A DNA stretch of 64,000 nucleotides from NCBI GenBank assembly GCA_003049465.1, contig PYSS01000027.1, positions 239,842-303,841 on the forward strand, in the 5' to 3' direction. The notes beneath the pieces were generated by a model. That model was not told the DNA's origin. It searched no databases and saw nothing but the letters and a program-made list of their open reading frames with translations. Position 1 is the first letter of the stretch; each line of letters begins with the position of its first letter. Source of the DNA: Magnaporthiopsis rhizophila. Its lineage: Eukaryota; Ascomycota; Sordariomycetes; Magnaporthales; Magnaporthaceae. The translations under genes and the position numbers were made by a program. Below are positions 43,235-57,094 of this stretch, piece by piece.

Positions 43235-43453
43235 GGTGGTCGCGGGTACGTGCTTTGCCTGACTGTGGCTGAGCGCCTCGGACGGCAAGTCGAGACAAAT
43301 GGGGAGAGTGGAGGGGTTATTTTTTCTTTCAACATTTGATNTGGGTGGGTGGTCGCGGGTACGTGCTTTGCCTGACTGTGGCTGAGCGCCTCGGACGGCA
43401 AGTCGAGACAAATGGGGAGAGTGGAGGGGTTATTTTTTCTTTCAACATTTGAT
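43229..43453. repeat. Exact 112-bp duplication flanking a single N (assembly join)
   Basis: 43229-43340 and 43342-43453 read identically and are separated only by the N at 43341. This is the signature of two contig ends that overlap but were joined without merging, next to the TG microsatellite. Confidence 0.9.
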
Positions 43454-46400
43454 CCGGTTGGCCAGCCGTTACCCGTCCCACGCGGCCCTTTTACCATGTC
43501 TGGCGACGGACGGACGAGGGGCAGGCAAGCGGCGGCTGTTATGTTATGGACTTTTCAACTTTTTGTCCCACGTAACATACGCAGCCAGCCGTCTTTCTTG
43601 GCCCGTGGGATAGCTGCCGGGGCCGGCAAGCGTGTGTTGCGAGACAGGAACAAAACCCATCGTCTCTCACTTGCCTATAATCCCCACCCAAGGCATCGTA
43701 AGGGACTAACTATATCAACCCTCGACGGCAAGCGGCAAGTTTCCAGGAGGCCAGGAGGGAGGGCAATCAGGTATAACGGGAAGCCAGCCAGGTCCAGGTC
43801 GACCGCCATTGGAGGGCTCCGAGATTGAGGGACAGCCACAAAACGGCCAGCAGGCCACATGTGGGTGGGAGACGAGTGGATGGAGGGCGGAGCAGGAGTG
43901 TGTGCGTGCGCGTCGTCTTCCCTCTCTCGCAGAACTGGCGGTGAGTTGCTATTGCCGTTGGTGGTGGCGATGGCGCTCCAGCTGCCGATGGGGTGGCTCG
44001 ACGGGACGCTGAGGGAGACGAAGGGTGAGGGTGGTCTTGTTACCATTGGTATTGGTCTGGCATTAATCCTGGTGTTGCTACTAGTATCCGTACCCCAACT
44101 CCTACTATTTTTGGTACTCTTTCTGGTACTGCTATTGGTACTTCATACTGCTATCATATCCTCCTGCGGTCCGTCAGCCCAGAGCATGCGTTGTCGGTAT
44201 TGCCTTCACCCGTCCCGCCGAAGTGTTGCCTTTCCTCCCTGTACGGTCATAGACGTAAGACGATTGGAGTTGTCGAGCCAATATTTCCTGTGCAGCCTAG
44301 CCATCAGTGCCGGCCCGTAATGGTGGTGGGTAGGCCGACGACAAGTCCGGAGAGACGATGAGGTGGCCTAGCGCCAGCGTCTCGCCAGCAGTCAACCTGT
44401 TTTTTTGCACACATAATCGGTGGCTTGTCCGGAGCGGAAAAAAAGTGTCCGGCCAGGCAGCAGCAGTGTTCTGGGGCCTCGATGGCCATGTTTCGAAAGC
44501 CAGGTTACGTGCGAGTAGACGACAATGCGGGACATTTGCACAAAACAAGGCGCGCCCCCGTCTCTCGTTATCCGCCTGTCCGCCTGCCCGCCCGCTGCTG
44601 CCAATTTTTGCCCCATTACACACAATGTGCGCGTGCGCGCGTGTAAGCGGGAGGGCAGCCGGACCGAAGCATAGGCTCGGGTATGGGGAAGCCGGCCAAT
44701 AGGGTTCAAGGTAACCAGAGAATGGAGGCGTGAAATTAATAAAACATGGGGAGTCTAACCGGATCGAAGAAAAAAAAATAAAGGAAGGGCGCTTCTTTTT
44801 TCCAACCTCACTGTCATATTTTTCCTGCCCCGCCAAGTGCTCGCTTCTTTATTTTCCCTACCGACCTGGCCAGCCAAGTCAACAAACGCGCCCTTCCCCA
44901 TGTGACCTGATGGGCAATGCAGGCGAGGTGGCACAGCCCAATGGGGGTGGTCTGGCGAGGGACGTCCAAACACGTGTTCCGCACCGTGACGATAAGACGA
45001 TGGCTGCCAGAGCCGAAAACACCCAGCGTTCGATATTAGGTGCGTGATTTGTGGCTGGGCGAGTCGGGAAGCGAAGAAAGATAAAAGTAAAAAAGCCATA
45101 TCACCAAGCCCCAGACACCCATCGCTTGCTTGCCCGGCTATGGTAGGTGATTTCCCACGCATGGGCCCTGCTGACCCGCATCGAAGATCAGAGCTTGACC
45201 GGCTTTTTTGCCTTCTTGCATCTTTCCTCGTCAGGTGCTTCTTATTTTGATTTCGATTTCGGCAACATGACGAAGCAGCTCACGTCCCGGGCTTTCTGCA
45301 GCGGACACACAATTCAGAGGTCCTGGCCGAGTTGGTCGATACCCACATTTTCTTCGGGGCTCTGAGCCGGCCCGTGGGGTTCGTCCTTACGCCAAGGTTA
45401 GGGGATACAGGACGGGTAAACAGGTATCCCGGCACCCCAAGCGCTGTCCGGCGGCTTTTTTGTGATGTCTCACCGGGGATCTATTTCGAGAAATCGAGGC
45501 TAGCCTTCTGTAGACCATGACTTGATCCGGCCACAGGCGTGGGTGGGACGCCTGATTTGTAAGTCTAGGTGCCTAGATACCAAGACATGCGTTCCTGCGT
45601 AGGTACTTGGGCTCTGAGCGCCCACACCTACTGGAACTGAGCTGGACGAGAAAGAATGGAAGCGATTCTGTGCTGATATTGCGGCATGGCAATTGTCCAT
45701 TTAGAGACGTCAAGGGTCCGGCCCATCCATGGTAGAGATCGTCGAGATAAGTTCCAAAATAAGCACTTTCTCCGGGTGGTGGTACAGGAGTGGTCTGGGA
45801 TATTCTGGACGAGTGCTTGGTGACAGATCAGGTCGAGAGGCTCCATCCGGCGTGGTGGTGGTGTGGTGGTGGTGGTGGCAGGGCAGAAAAGAAGAATACC
45901 CAAAAGAAACGAGGCAGCAGTGCGAGCAGCACCGGCTATTCCAGCTGAGCTCGAGGTTTCGGGAAACCCATCCCAGCTCGCCTGGGGTGCCCAGGCCGGC
46001 TGGGGAGACTAGGGCAAAAGGGTGCCCCCATGGCCGAAGCGCGCGCGATCCAGGCTCGCTTGGCCGTATAGCCGGATCACCTGCAGGCTCTGATCGCCCT
46101 TTTGCACTGAGCAGCACAGCATGCCCAAACGGTTACTATGCGGGGAAGTGGAGACCCCTATTTGGCCGGTAATGAGGACAGGATGTGAGGGCCGACGACG
46201 ATGGCACGTGTGGGACATTCCGCTTTTGGGAGGGGTCGGCCTGGTCTTGCGGGAAGCCATCTGGACGCGGTTCTTTTGACGGTGGGGACCAGGAGAGGGC
46301 GAAGTCGGCATTGGATGTCATGGCAGGCGCTCCCCAGGCGTTCATGCAGAACCGCGTTACATGGAGCGGAGTGCTTTTACCCCAGGATCGAGACTCGCGC

Positions 46401-47317
46401 GTGCACTGCATGGGACTCGAGATGAGAAGACAGGCTAGTTGCTCCTTCCATCTGCCTTGCATCACTCTCGTGCTGCGCAGCGAAAAGGGCCGGCTACATG
46501 GCCACTTTGCCGTTTATAGCCCTCGCCACCACTCTCCCCAGTTGCAGTCCGACGACGGGCGTGTGGGGTAAGCGATTCGGCAGCCGAGGCCGTGTAATAA
46601 ACGCTTGAGTGCCAGACAGCCTGATAGCAAGGGATAATGGCCGGGAAGACGTGCTGGCCGTCACACTGCAGCTGGCCAGCGACTTGATTGCAAAACTGGG
46701 CCCTTCTACCGGCCTCGCGTCCTTGCGGCGCACCTGCGAGGGCTAAGAATACATAACCGAAGGCTTGGCGGAGGCAAAAGGCTGTGTAAACGCTGAGAAA
46801 GCACGCGCACCTCGCTAAAGATGCTATTGCCAGACTGCCCTCGCGAGGCTGGAAAGACAAACGCTCGCTATTCCAGAATTGGAGATGTCGAGTTGGAGAA
46901 GAAAAAAAAGGGCCGAGGCTCGAGGAACCAGGGATTTCCGCGGCCAGGTCAGCAGAGACCGGAGAGCGGGGCGGAGAAAGGAGGGGCATGGATAGACGGG
47001 AAGGACTAAAGACTGGAGGGGCAGCGTGGGCAGCCAGCGGACCAACCGCCGGCGGGGAGTACCTGACTTCCCAAGGCCAGGCCGGCTCCAGTTTAGATTA
47101 AGAACCACCTTGCGCGGCTGCTAGGGGCTCCAGACCACCGGCCTATCAGAGCAGGAAGGAGGAGGCTGGCAAGCTAGGGACTGGTCTTTGCGGGCCGTCT
47201 GCTGGCTATTACGTGCTGAGTGACTGACCGTCTGTCTGTTTGGGTGCCAGTCTGCCTGCCTGCCTCATATTCCCACGATTTGCCGTCGACTCCCAGGTGG
47301 TCCAACCGCTGGTAGAT

Positions 47318-47439
47318 CTCGTATCCTGGCGGAGAAAGCAGCAACAGGAAACAGCTCGTATCCTGGCGGAGAAAGCAGCAACAGGAAACAGCTCGTATCC
47401 TGGAAGGCAACGTGGAGAATAGCAACAGCGGGAAACGAC
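47318..47439. repeat. 37-bp minisatellite, two exact copies plus one degenerate
   Basis: Units begin CTCGTATCCTGG at 47318, 47355 and 47392. The first two are identical; the third has diverged after 12 bases but keeps AGCAACAG and GGAAAC. The period is not a multiple of three, consistent with non-coding DNA. Confidence 0.85.
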
Positions 47440-50400
47440 GAGCAAGTCTAGATCCCCGTCGGTAGTATTGATCCGCCTAGATAGGTAGGTAGTTGAGTAG
47501 GTATCCCGAATCTCACAGGTTTTTTAGTTCCATTCCGGGCTGGAACCTGAAAAAAAGGTAGCACAGGTGGCGGGCAGAAGGAAAGGCAGGGTCTCATTCA
47601 GACCGACCGAGATGACGGCCACGTCCCGAGTACCATGATTGGCGCTTGGCAGGCATGGACGGAAAGAAGAGCGCGCAGCTTGACCTTTGTGGGGAGTAGC
47701 ATGGACTGCAGCAGAAGAATGGACGGCTGCTCGATTGGATCCGAGGGGGAAAGCAGAACACCTGGGGTTGCTGCAATGTGAGAGGTGGCGGGCGTCGCAG
47801 TCCGCTTTTGGCGTCGTGGTGGGCCGGCATTCTGCAGGCTTGATATTAGCACAGGTCAATTTTAGAAGGCGTTTAATCAATATATCCGCTGCTCGTCACT
47901 CGCCACCAGACTTTTGCGCCCAAAGGTCAAGAGCTGGGGAAGCCAGAAGAGTTTTTCTTCTCTCGTACGTAGGTGTGCGTGAGTATCTGGACCGGCCGGA
48001 TACCCCGGACTCCCAGCCGACGTCACATGGGGTTAAAGCCTAGGCCGGAACCTCACTCTGGCGATTCTTGGTTGAGAGGGTTACATGGTGTCGTCAAACG
48101 AGAAGAAGCTCAATGGCAGCAGCCAATGCGGCAGCAGGGTTGATCGCGTTGCCCTCCACCGGCTGGGGCATTGGGTTGTGCTTAGAGCCGCAGACACCCA
48201 TGGACGAAGGCGGGGACCCTGATGCGGTGGTTGAGAAGGGAACTTTGCTGCCCTGTGAGCGGCAAGGCAAGCATGTCCACGCAGACATGAGAAAAAAAGA
48301 GCTCTGGGGTTTGTGGGGAGATCGACAACAACTGCTGTCGAAGGGTCAAGCGAAGGGAACCTCGTGGCCCAGAGCGGTCAAACTGGCGAGGCCTGAGATT
48401 GTGGGGAAGGTTCCTTGCGCTTTGGCATATGCAAGCCCGGCAGGTATGGCCTTGCCTGCGTAGAGGAGTTGTCCGAGAAGGGATTAGGTAGCAGACGAAA
48501 GTGGCATTACGAGCGTCGTCGATGCAGAACAGACAAGAAAAAAAAGTCGAAAGGCGACCGCGTTGGGTCGAGTCGAGTCCCATTTGGAGCAAAAAGCGGG
48601 GAACCCCTGCTAGCCGCTGCTCGCGACCAAACTTGCGGGGCAGTCAAGCGAAAACGCGACATTGATTGGCCACGGCTGATTTGAAAGACCCACTCGTGGC
48701 TCTCCCATGGGTCGCGCCTTTTTCTTTTTCTTCAAGGCTCGCACTCCACACTCGCCAACGCGAGCAGACGTGCCTGATCTTCGCTCCCTGCCCTGTCCCT
48801 GCTCCCCCGCCTTTCCATCTCCATCTGCCCTTCTCACCCCACCTGGCCCGGCTCGATCGCTGCTGGCAGTCCTCTGCCGAAAATGGATCACTGGACCAAA
48901 ACATGCGCTGGTGGTCGGCTTTGCATCCGTCCCACGCCCTCCTCCCATTTCCCTACCCCTGCTCCTGCCCCTGGCGCCCTGACTCTCTGCCCGCCTTACG
49001 TGCACTAGAACCACCCCCGGGCCGATTTGGTTTCTCCCTCTGCGCCATGGACAAGGACGACGGACACCAACGGGCCTGCTTGCCTCGACCTGGGGTGGGT
49101 CACCAGACACACCCCCTCCCTCCCTCGGCTAAGAACCTGCATCTATGCCTGCGGTACTTTGTGTCCCCAGGGGTGTGACTCTCGAGTACGTGCCGGCTGT
49201 CGTCGAGGTACCTTGGCCAGTACAAGCCCAGTCCTCCGGTGGCGCTTCCCACACCTTGTGGCCGCGGCTGCTGGTACCTTGCCTCGCACATCCCTCGCCC
49301 TCCCCACGCTGAAACCAGCCACAGTCGGGAAGGGAAAATTTAGTGCCAGGTGCACTCAATGGTATTTCCTCACCGGCCTTATTTCCTTCTGCCGCCCTGG
49401 GGAAGTGGGCTGTGCGACACCACTCTGCACCGCTCCCACATGACCACCCCACGACAACCAAAGAAACCAAATTTTCCCAGTCCCAACATCTTCGGCCCAA
49501 AAGGTCGCACCGTCCGGGGAGGCCATGGCCGCCATGCTGGCAGAACCGAGGAGGGGAGGGCGGTACCACACTCACCACTTCCCGCCCGCAAAGTACCTCG
49601 GATCCTCTGTCAGAGGATCATGGTGGAACGCACGTCCAACCTCGCTGCCGGAACTGGCTGTGCGGCCACGCTTGTGCTGCTCCTTTGCATCCCGTTTTGT
49701 GATTTCATCTCTTTCTCACGACTGACAGGCCGTTTATGGCGCGTCTTGAGCTTCGTCCTCGTCCTTTTGTTCTACGGCTTCAAGGATGGTCCATGCGTGG
49801 CAGGCTCTACTGCCCATGACCACTGGGTGAGTTTGGATATTTTCTCGAATATACCCCAATCATTCCTGGCAGGAAGCCAGCCAAGGTACATGCTCCAAAC
49901 CCAAAGCGCCATGCCCTAGGGGCGTGTGGCTTTTCTTTGTACCGTGCGTTGCCGGCTCGCCGCTCCCCGCAAAGATTCCCGTGGCCGTGCGAACTGGACA
50001 CCCCGCTGGGCTACGAGCGAGCCACTCCCTGCTCACAGAAAGGTACCTCCACCTGGCGTGAAACCTCCTAACTCCCCTTCCTGCTCCTTCTAGACTAAGC
50101 CGTTGATGGTTTTCGCCATACTTCCTTCCTGTCTTGTATCTGGCGGGCTGAGAGGCTGCTGACTGCCAGACTGCCTCCTCCGTCCAAGGCTCCCAGCCCG
50201 CTCGGCCCGCCGGGTGTCTCGCAGCCTCCATGTCCAAGGCGGATGGCCAGCTCGGAGGGCTGGACGGACGCGGCATGAACAGCCGGGGGCCTCTCAGCGC
50301 CCCGTCATACCCCAGTTCCATATACCTCAACCTCAACGGCCTTGGCCACCCGGGGTCCTCCATCTTGGCCTTGCAGTCCTTACTATAAAGGGGCTTCTAT

Positions 50401-50576
50401 CACTGCTCCGAATTTTCGCCCCATACCTTGGGTCTTATACCCTCCTTGATGTCCGTCCGTCCCCACACAGAAAGCAACCCATCCACTACCACCCCTGGCA
50501 CGCTAGTCCGGTGCACGCTGCTCCCCACTCGCTTTTTTGTAGTAAACTCCAAATGTCCAAATGCACGCAATGTAGA

Positions 50577-50584
50577 TATATAAA
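50577..50584 (+). promoter_or_regulatory. TATA-like element upstream of the Zn2Cys6 regulator
   Basis: TATATAAA lies about 275 bp before the start codon. A second TATAAA is near 50385. Either could set a transcription start, leaving a 5' leader of 200-450 nt. Confidence 0.35.
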
Positions 50585-50857
50585 TCTTCATCTGCTCCCC
50601 GTCGTCGGTCTCGGCCAAACCCTTCTCCCCACATCCGATCCCCAGACTTCACCTTCAGGATATCCCTTCTTGACAGCCACTCTTCAGACTGGCCAGCACA
50701 TAAGAGCTGTATACCCTCACTCCTGCCGCCACATCTTTCCAGCCCTTACAAGCCCTTGGCCCATCCTCCACCTTGATCCCACAGTAGCAGACTATATGCG
50801 CTCATAACCACTTGTTCCCCAAACTCTTCCTCTCTTGATACCCCCATCCTAGCCATC

Positions 50858-53242
50858 ATGGCTCCAGCAATCCCTGTCCCAACTCAAGGGGGCATGTTCC
50901 ACACCTTCCAAGGCGTGACTCCACGGAAGCCGTCGACGGACTCTCAGGGGAGTCCCAAGACGGGCGGAACCAACACTGCCAAGCGCATCACCACTCCCCA
51001 CGCTTGCGCCGAGTGCAAGAGACGCAAGATGTGAGTATTTCCGCCCGGCTGGCAGTCAGTCACTCTGGCTGGATATCTTGCTGATGGGTCCTTTTTCCTC
51101 GTGCGCAGTCGCTGTGATGGCCAGCAGCCATGTGGCCAGTGCCTGTCGAGCAGGGCACCAAAGAGGTGCTTCTACGACAAGCACCGCCAGCGCGTCATCC
51201 CCTCGCGCAAGACCCTGGAGGCCCTGTCCCAGTCCCTGGAGGAGTGCCGCTCCATCCTCAAGAGGTTATACCCAGGCCACGAGGTGCAGGCACTCCTGCC
51301 TCTCTCCCGCATGGAGCTTCTCAGTCTTCTCGATCGCCCCGTGCTTGACACCTCGGTCAGTGCGCTGCCGTCACCACCACTCAACACCTCGCCACTCAAC
51401 GACGACCTCCAGTCACCGCTCTGCCTCAAGTCGGACCACAGCCTTTCCGGCCTGGAGCAGATTCCGGCCAGGGACATCGAGTGGGACGAAGAGCGCAGGG
51501 GAAGAGACCCCATCCCGGTTGAGGCCGACGACGTAAACGCCCTCTCCCTCTCTGTAGATCGCCAGGCGTCGTACCTTGGCGCCTCGTCCATCAAGGCCGC
51601 TCTGATGGTGATGCTCAAGGTGCAGCCCGCACTCCGAAACACACTCTCGGCACCACTCAGCAGCTCCGAGATGCCACACAACTACCCGCCGGTCAAGCAA
51701 CAAAAGACGGGCACTCAGAAGGATCCACAGAGGGTCCCGTGGTCGTGGAAGGGCCAGACTCTGATCGACGCCTTCTTCAAGCGCATCCACGTCTTCATCC
51801 CCATGCTCGACGAGACCACCTTCCGTGCCGACTACCTCGAGGGGCAGCGGTTCGACGCGCCCTGGCTGGCGCTGCTCAACATGGTCTTTGCCATGGGAAG
51901 CATCGCGGCCATGAAGTCGGACGACTACAACCACGTCAACTACTACAACCGCGCCATGGAGCACCTCCCCATGGACGCTTTTGGCAGCAGCCACATCGAG
52001 ACGGTCCAGGCTCTCGCGCTTCTGGGCGGCTACTACCTCCACTACATCAACCGCCCCAACATGGCCAACGCCATGCTTGGGGCCGCCATCAGGATGGCGA
52101 GCGCGCTGGGTCTCCACCGCGAAAGCCTGACACAGGGCGCCGGCGACCTTGTGACGGTCGAGACGCGCCGGCGCACCTGGTGGGCCCTCTTCTGTCTCGA
52201 CACGTGGGCCACCACCACCATGGGCCGGCCGTCTTTTGGCCGCTGGGGCCCCGCCATCAACATCAGGATGCCCGAGTTTGGCATCAACGCCGGACGCGAC
52301 TCGTCACACCACGCAGGGATCCTGCCCATGATTGAGAACATCAAGTTCTGCAAGATCGCGACGCAAATCCAAGACATGCTGGCTATCTCCCCCCTGCTCC
52401 GTGTCGACGACCGTTGCCACCTGGACGCCACCCTCGTTAACTGGTACACCAACATGCCCTGGCTGCTGCGCACTACAGACCCCTGCGCCGAGCCGCTGTA
52501 CATTGCCCGCTGCATCATGAAGTGGCGCTACCAGAACCTCCGCATGCTCCTGCACAGGCCAGTGCTGCTGAGTCTGGCCTCGAGCGGCTCCACGCACGCT
52601 ACCGAGCACGACATTGCTGCAATCGAGACGTGCCGAGAGCTCGCCAAGCAGACCATCGAGGACATTGCGCGCGAGTGGACGCGCAACCAGATGTCGGGCT
52701 GGAACGCCGTGTGGTTCCTGTACCAGGCGGCCATGATCCCGCTCGTGTCCATCTTCTGGCAATGGAACAGCCCGCGGCTGTCCGAGTGGCACAAGCAGAT
52801 CGAGACCATCCTCGACCTGCTGGAGGCCATGGAGGACTGGTCCCTGGCGGCCCGGCGGAGCCGCGAGGTCGTCTGGCGCATGTACGAGGCCTCGAGGTCG
52901 CCGGCTCTCGCCGGCCACCGCCGCCCAGAGAGCCCCGCCGGATCCATCCACGTGGCGACGAGCATGAGCCCGGAGCAGACGCACACGCTCCTCATTGGGA
53001 GCGACACGTCGGAGCTCCACATGTCTCCCATCGGGCTGGAGCCCGAGGGCATGAGCGTCATGGGCATGCTGGAGCAGGGCCTGTGGGACCTGGACGGCAT
53101 GCACTGGGGCGGCCACCAGGACGAGTTTGAGTTCTCTCCCTACGGCGCCATCCACGAGAGCATGATGCACATGGACTACGGCCTGATGGGAAACCACCCG
53201 ACCTCGGCCGGCCTGGAGAGCGGATTTCCCTATGTTCACTAA
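50858..53242 (+). CDS. clr-2: Zn2Cys6 transcription factor, CLR-2/ClrB/ManR type, 768 aa
   Basis: CDS is join(50858..51030, 51109..53242). The 78-nt intron (GTGAGT...GCGCAG) splits the zinc cluster, as is common in the class. The six cysteines are C50, C53, C60, C66, C69 and C78, spaced CX2CX6CX5CX2CX8C, with KRRKIRCDGQQPCGQC in the middle. A linker YDKHRQRVIPSRKTLEALSQ leads into a coiled region (LEECRSILKRLYPGHEV). The fungal-specific regulatory domain spans about 275-480 (DAFFKRIHVFIPMLDETTF, ALGLHRES, RRRTWWALFCLDTWAT). The zinc cluster and following block resemble CLR-2/ClrB/ManR, activators of cellulase and mannanase genes in other fungi; this naming rests on motif memory, not a search. 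The C-terminus is Met/Gly/Asp/His-rich, probably an activation region. The gene stands alone in a gene-poor stretch, typical of regulators with long upstream control regions. Confidence 0.85.
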
Positions 53243-55872
53243 TCCACTCTCATGTTTCACTCTAAGGGGCACGGGAAAATCGGTACAGGAAAAAAAAACC
53301 AAACGTACGGTTGACAACAAAAACAGGGGTGCTACCTACCCCATGATGATGGTTTACATGATTTCTTTGTCTCAGATCCTCCAATCGCATCTCTCACGGT
53401 CTCCTTGTTTTCTTTGTTTCCTTTTTTCTTCTTCCCCTTTCGTTTCCAGCTTCTTCCCTCTTTTTCTTTCCACCCTGGAGGTCACCTTCCTTGTCAGGGG
53501 TGTCTGTCGAACAACCACAACAGCCACCCAGACGAGAAAAGGTGGTGTGGGGTTGTGGCGGCAGAAGACAACAGCCGCCGGTACTTGGGGGTGTGTGGGG
53601 AAGACCCCACCCCCTTTTTTTTTTTTTTTTTTTTTTGGAGAACAGGGTCCTTCCTCCTAGGCGGCGACGCCGTGGTGGACGGGAAAATATCAGCGCTACT
53701 GCGAGGGCGCTACGCATCGGAGATATCCTCAAACAGTTCCTTGCGGTGTCTTTTCCTATTTCTCTTCTTCATTGTCTGTCTGCTTGTCGGTGGGGGAGCC
53801 TGGTCTCAGGGGCTTTTGCGGTCTCTTTTTGGGTTCGGCAATGGGCTGATTTTTCCTTGTACTTGATTCGACTTTCCTTTCTATTTCTTGCAAGTATACC
53901 CGAAATGAGCCACGTTGGGCAGATTGAGGATTAATGACCGAGACGCGTCATGCTACACACCCATTCAATGATACCAGCCTTCTATTCTATCGTGCTACTT
54001 CTTTTTCCCTCATAGAAGAACAGAGAGAAAATAACCACGTGGTCATCTGTACTTTGCAGACTTGCATCATGACCGTTTTGCCGGGCCGACCATTCCCGCG
54101 GGTATGCTGAGGCCATTGACTGCAACACCCCACGAAAGCTGCTTTCCCCGGATACGTCACCCACCATGGCGGCTAATACGCCACAAGGCTATGCAAGTCG
54201 TGGAGGGGCGTGTACGTGCGTGTGGCAAGATCATAAGCCGAAAAGGGACAGAGGACAACGCTTCCAGCCATGGCCCAGGACCTTTTATTCTTCCGTATCT
54301 CCGGCCGTGGAGGGTCGGCAGAACGAATGACACACCTCCGGAATCCGTGACCTAGCCTGGAATGTTTTTTCTTCCTGCCGACGTATTGCCGTTTCGCCAC
54401 TCCAGTTTCTTGGGAAAATTCTCGTCTCTGGGCTCGCTTGCGCGTGTCAGAAGCGAGCGAGCGAGCACTTTCGTCATCAGAGCCCTTTTCCGGAGCCGTC
54501 TGGTAGCGACGGGGATGGGCGGTATGGGATTCCGCAGGCGCGTTTGGAGTTTGTCCGATGGCAAAAAAAAAAAAAAAAAAAAAAGTTGCCCAGGAACCCA
54601 CACGGAAAATAGAAAAGTAAAAAAAAGTTCGGTTCCTGTCCTTGACAAGTACAGGCAGACTCCTTGTTGCCCAGATGCATATCAGGGGGCTATATGCGAG
54701 CTTGTTGGCTCGTCGAGTCATTGAGAAATAGAAGGGGTACCAAGACAAAGCGGTTTTTCCGTAGCGGAAAACAAAGAACAGCTCGCACCGTTATTTCTCC
54801 TGCTCGGTTATTCCGTGACGTGCCCGGGTTTTTTTGGGTTTTTTTTTTCATGCAATGCACCTGCTCTGTTGTTTGCAGGTTTGTCATGGTGGGCGGTGTG
54901 TGATTGGGCATCGAGTGCGAGGGACAGACACACGCAAAAGTGTGGGGCTTTACCCCGGACTTCCTTGCTTCCATGCTCAATCCTTCGTCCGCTGGATCGG
55001 GTGTACCGATGGGGGTGAGACATCTCGATGCGGACGGCCATGGGCTCCAGGGTTCGCCGTGTGTTTTTCCCCATCCTGGGGCCCAGGAGCGGTTTCCCCA
55101 TGACTGCCGCTGGAGAACAAGACCGGGACGCCGGCCCTGAACGGCCCAAGGGAACAAGTCACATTGCCCCTCCAGCGTCGCTCTCGGCTGTGGCTGGCGT
55201 GTGCTCGGGCCTAGTCTTTTGTCCCTCCTCGCCTGTGGCTGTCCTCTTATTCGCTAATAGCAGCTGCAACTCATGCTGCGAGACGGCTGCCGGTGCTGGA
55301 CTGAGCCAGACTTGAAGCAATCTAATGAGGGAAGCACAGTCCCGAGTCTATTACATATCAAGCGGAGTTCTGTTTGAATGTGCCGTGCCGTGTCTTGACG
55401 CGTCTGTGTGTGTAAAAGCCCGATGTCGTTGTCAGATGCGGAGAAGCTGCAGAGAGAAAAGGAAAAAAAAAAAAAAAAAAAAAAAAAGCGAGGCAGAGAG
55501 GGGTACTCGAACCAAAGTACCAGTTGGGGAGAGGTACCCAGCCAAGGTACAAGGTGGGGGAACCGAGTAAAAGCCCCACCCGTCCCTCTCCAGGGGGCCC
55601 TCCCGTGGGTGGTTCCCCCAGTTCAGGGCCCCGCCTGATTGGACGGATGAATCCAAGCAATTGAGCCAAAATTGACGTTTTGACGCAATCTGGGTTTTCG
55701 GCCCGTAGCGAGGGCTCGAGTCTCCACAGATACCTTGTCGACTGGGTCTTCTGTATCCACCAAAAGCCAAAGCCAGCTCACAAGCATCCACCACCACCAC
55801 CACCTGCTCTTCCAGACTCCTCCCCCAAAAAAGACGCGCTGCGGGTACGTACCGTCCGCACTGTCCATATTG

Positions 55873-55902
55873 CCTGCCTGTCTGTCTGTCTGTCTGTCTG
55901 TC
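55873..55902. repeat. (CTGT)n microsatellite
   Basis: About seven tandem CTGT/CTGC units. Confidence 0.85.
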
Positions 55903-56482
55903 CTGCACGCCCTGCTCCCCACGATGCACTGCGGGCTGGAGCGCGGAAAGGGACATCACAAGAGTTGACAACCACCACCCAACAGCCCAGCCGTCCTGCA
56001 CCCCGCGCAGCAGTGTCGCCCTCGATGGTTTGGTTGAACCACAAGACGTCAAAGCGCGGATCGCGGGGAAAGCTCCCTCTCTGGCCAGGCCCCCTGGCTG
56101 ACTGCGGGGATGAATTCAGGCTATTTGGCCCGCGGATTATCAGAGACGCCGGGCAAGCCGGTACTACCATCTTTAGCGCTGTGCTACCGAAAGAGAGAAA
56201 AAAGGGTTGCTTGTTACACACACACACACACACCACACCACACATCGTCTGCGTGTCTCAGTTGGATTGGAATATCACAAGAACAAGCAACGCACCAAGA
56301 GGAACAATGGAACGGCGGCATGGTGCGGGGAAAGCAAAACAAGAGTGGGAGAGTTACCCTGCCCTCGCCCGATGTCACGTCTTGGATCTGCAGATCAGGA
56401 CATACCGAACTCTGCTGCTGACTGCTAGCAGCTTGCTACCGCTACCAGAGAGAAGGAAACCAGGGTAGAGTATATGCTTGTG

Positions 56483-56484
<2 letters not shown>

Positions 56485-56558
<74 letters not shown>

Positions 56559-56559
56559 N

Positions 56560-56637
<78 letters not shown>
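56485..56637. repeat. (GA)n tract, about 150 bp, with N at 56559
   Basis: A continuous GA dinucleotide run broken only by CN at 56558-56559, followed by AAGC repeats. True length is unknown because the N marks a join inside the repeat. Confidence 0.95.
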
Positions 56638-56641
<4 letters not shown>

Positions 56642-57013
56642 AAGCAAGCAAGCATCTCCCTGCTCCTCACCGTCGTTTTTCCCACGGGAGCCGGAACGGC
56701 TTTGCGGCCGTGGTCTCCACCTGCGTCGCTCTGGCGGCTACCGCTAGAGGCCCCATTTCCCGACCCGGCCGAGAGTGAAGAAGCTGGCGTGCCCTCGTTC
56801 TTACGTTATCCGCGCTACCGTACTCCCCTCTGCCCTCACAGTAGCAACAGCAGTGAGACAGATGGGCAGAGCTGCCCCGGACTTGGCTTCTCTCCACAGC
56901 AGACTTGCATCACATGTCACATCCGGCAGATGCGTTTGCTGCAGTTCGGGGAGAGAGAAACGAAGCAGCAATTGGTTTGGTTTGTGTCGACCACGTATAT
57001 CGCAAATTCCCGG

Positions 57014-57018
<5 letters not shown>

Positions 57019-57059
<41 letters not shown>

Positions 57060-57061
57060 CN

Positions 57062-57091
<30 letters not shown>
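57019..57091. repeat. Poly-T tract with N at 57061
   Basis: 41 T, then CN, then 30 T. As with the GA tract, the N marks an assembly join inside a homopolymer, so length is unreliable. Confidence 0.95.

Positions 57092-57094
<3 letters not shown>

Larger units (their letters stand above)
41101..50857. other. 9.8-kb gene-poor region upstream of the Zn2Cys6 regulator
   Basis: No frame here has domain content, balanced composition or a convincing splice structure. It contains a TG microsatellite, an exact duplication around an N, a 37-bp minisatellite, short T/A runs and, from about 48700 to the downstream ATG, C/T-rich DNA that looks like a long promoter plus 5' leader. Many short upstream ORFs end before the regulator start, one of 197 codons at 50214-50807. 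Confidence 0.5.

Noticed and set aside
43153..43497. Minus-strand frames spanning the duplicated 112 bp
   Set aside because: Created by the unmerged contig overlap and the TG repeat.
54563..55487. A22 and A25 runs as tails of SINE/LINE-type retroposons
   Set aside because: No target-site duplications, no Pol III boxes and no shared sequence upstream of the two runs.
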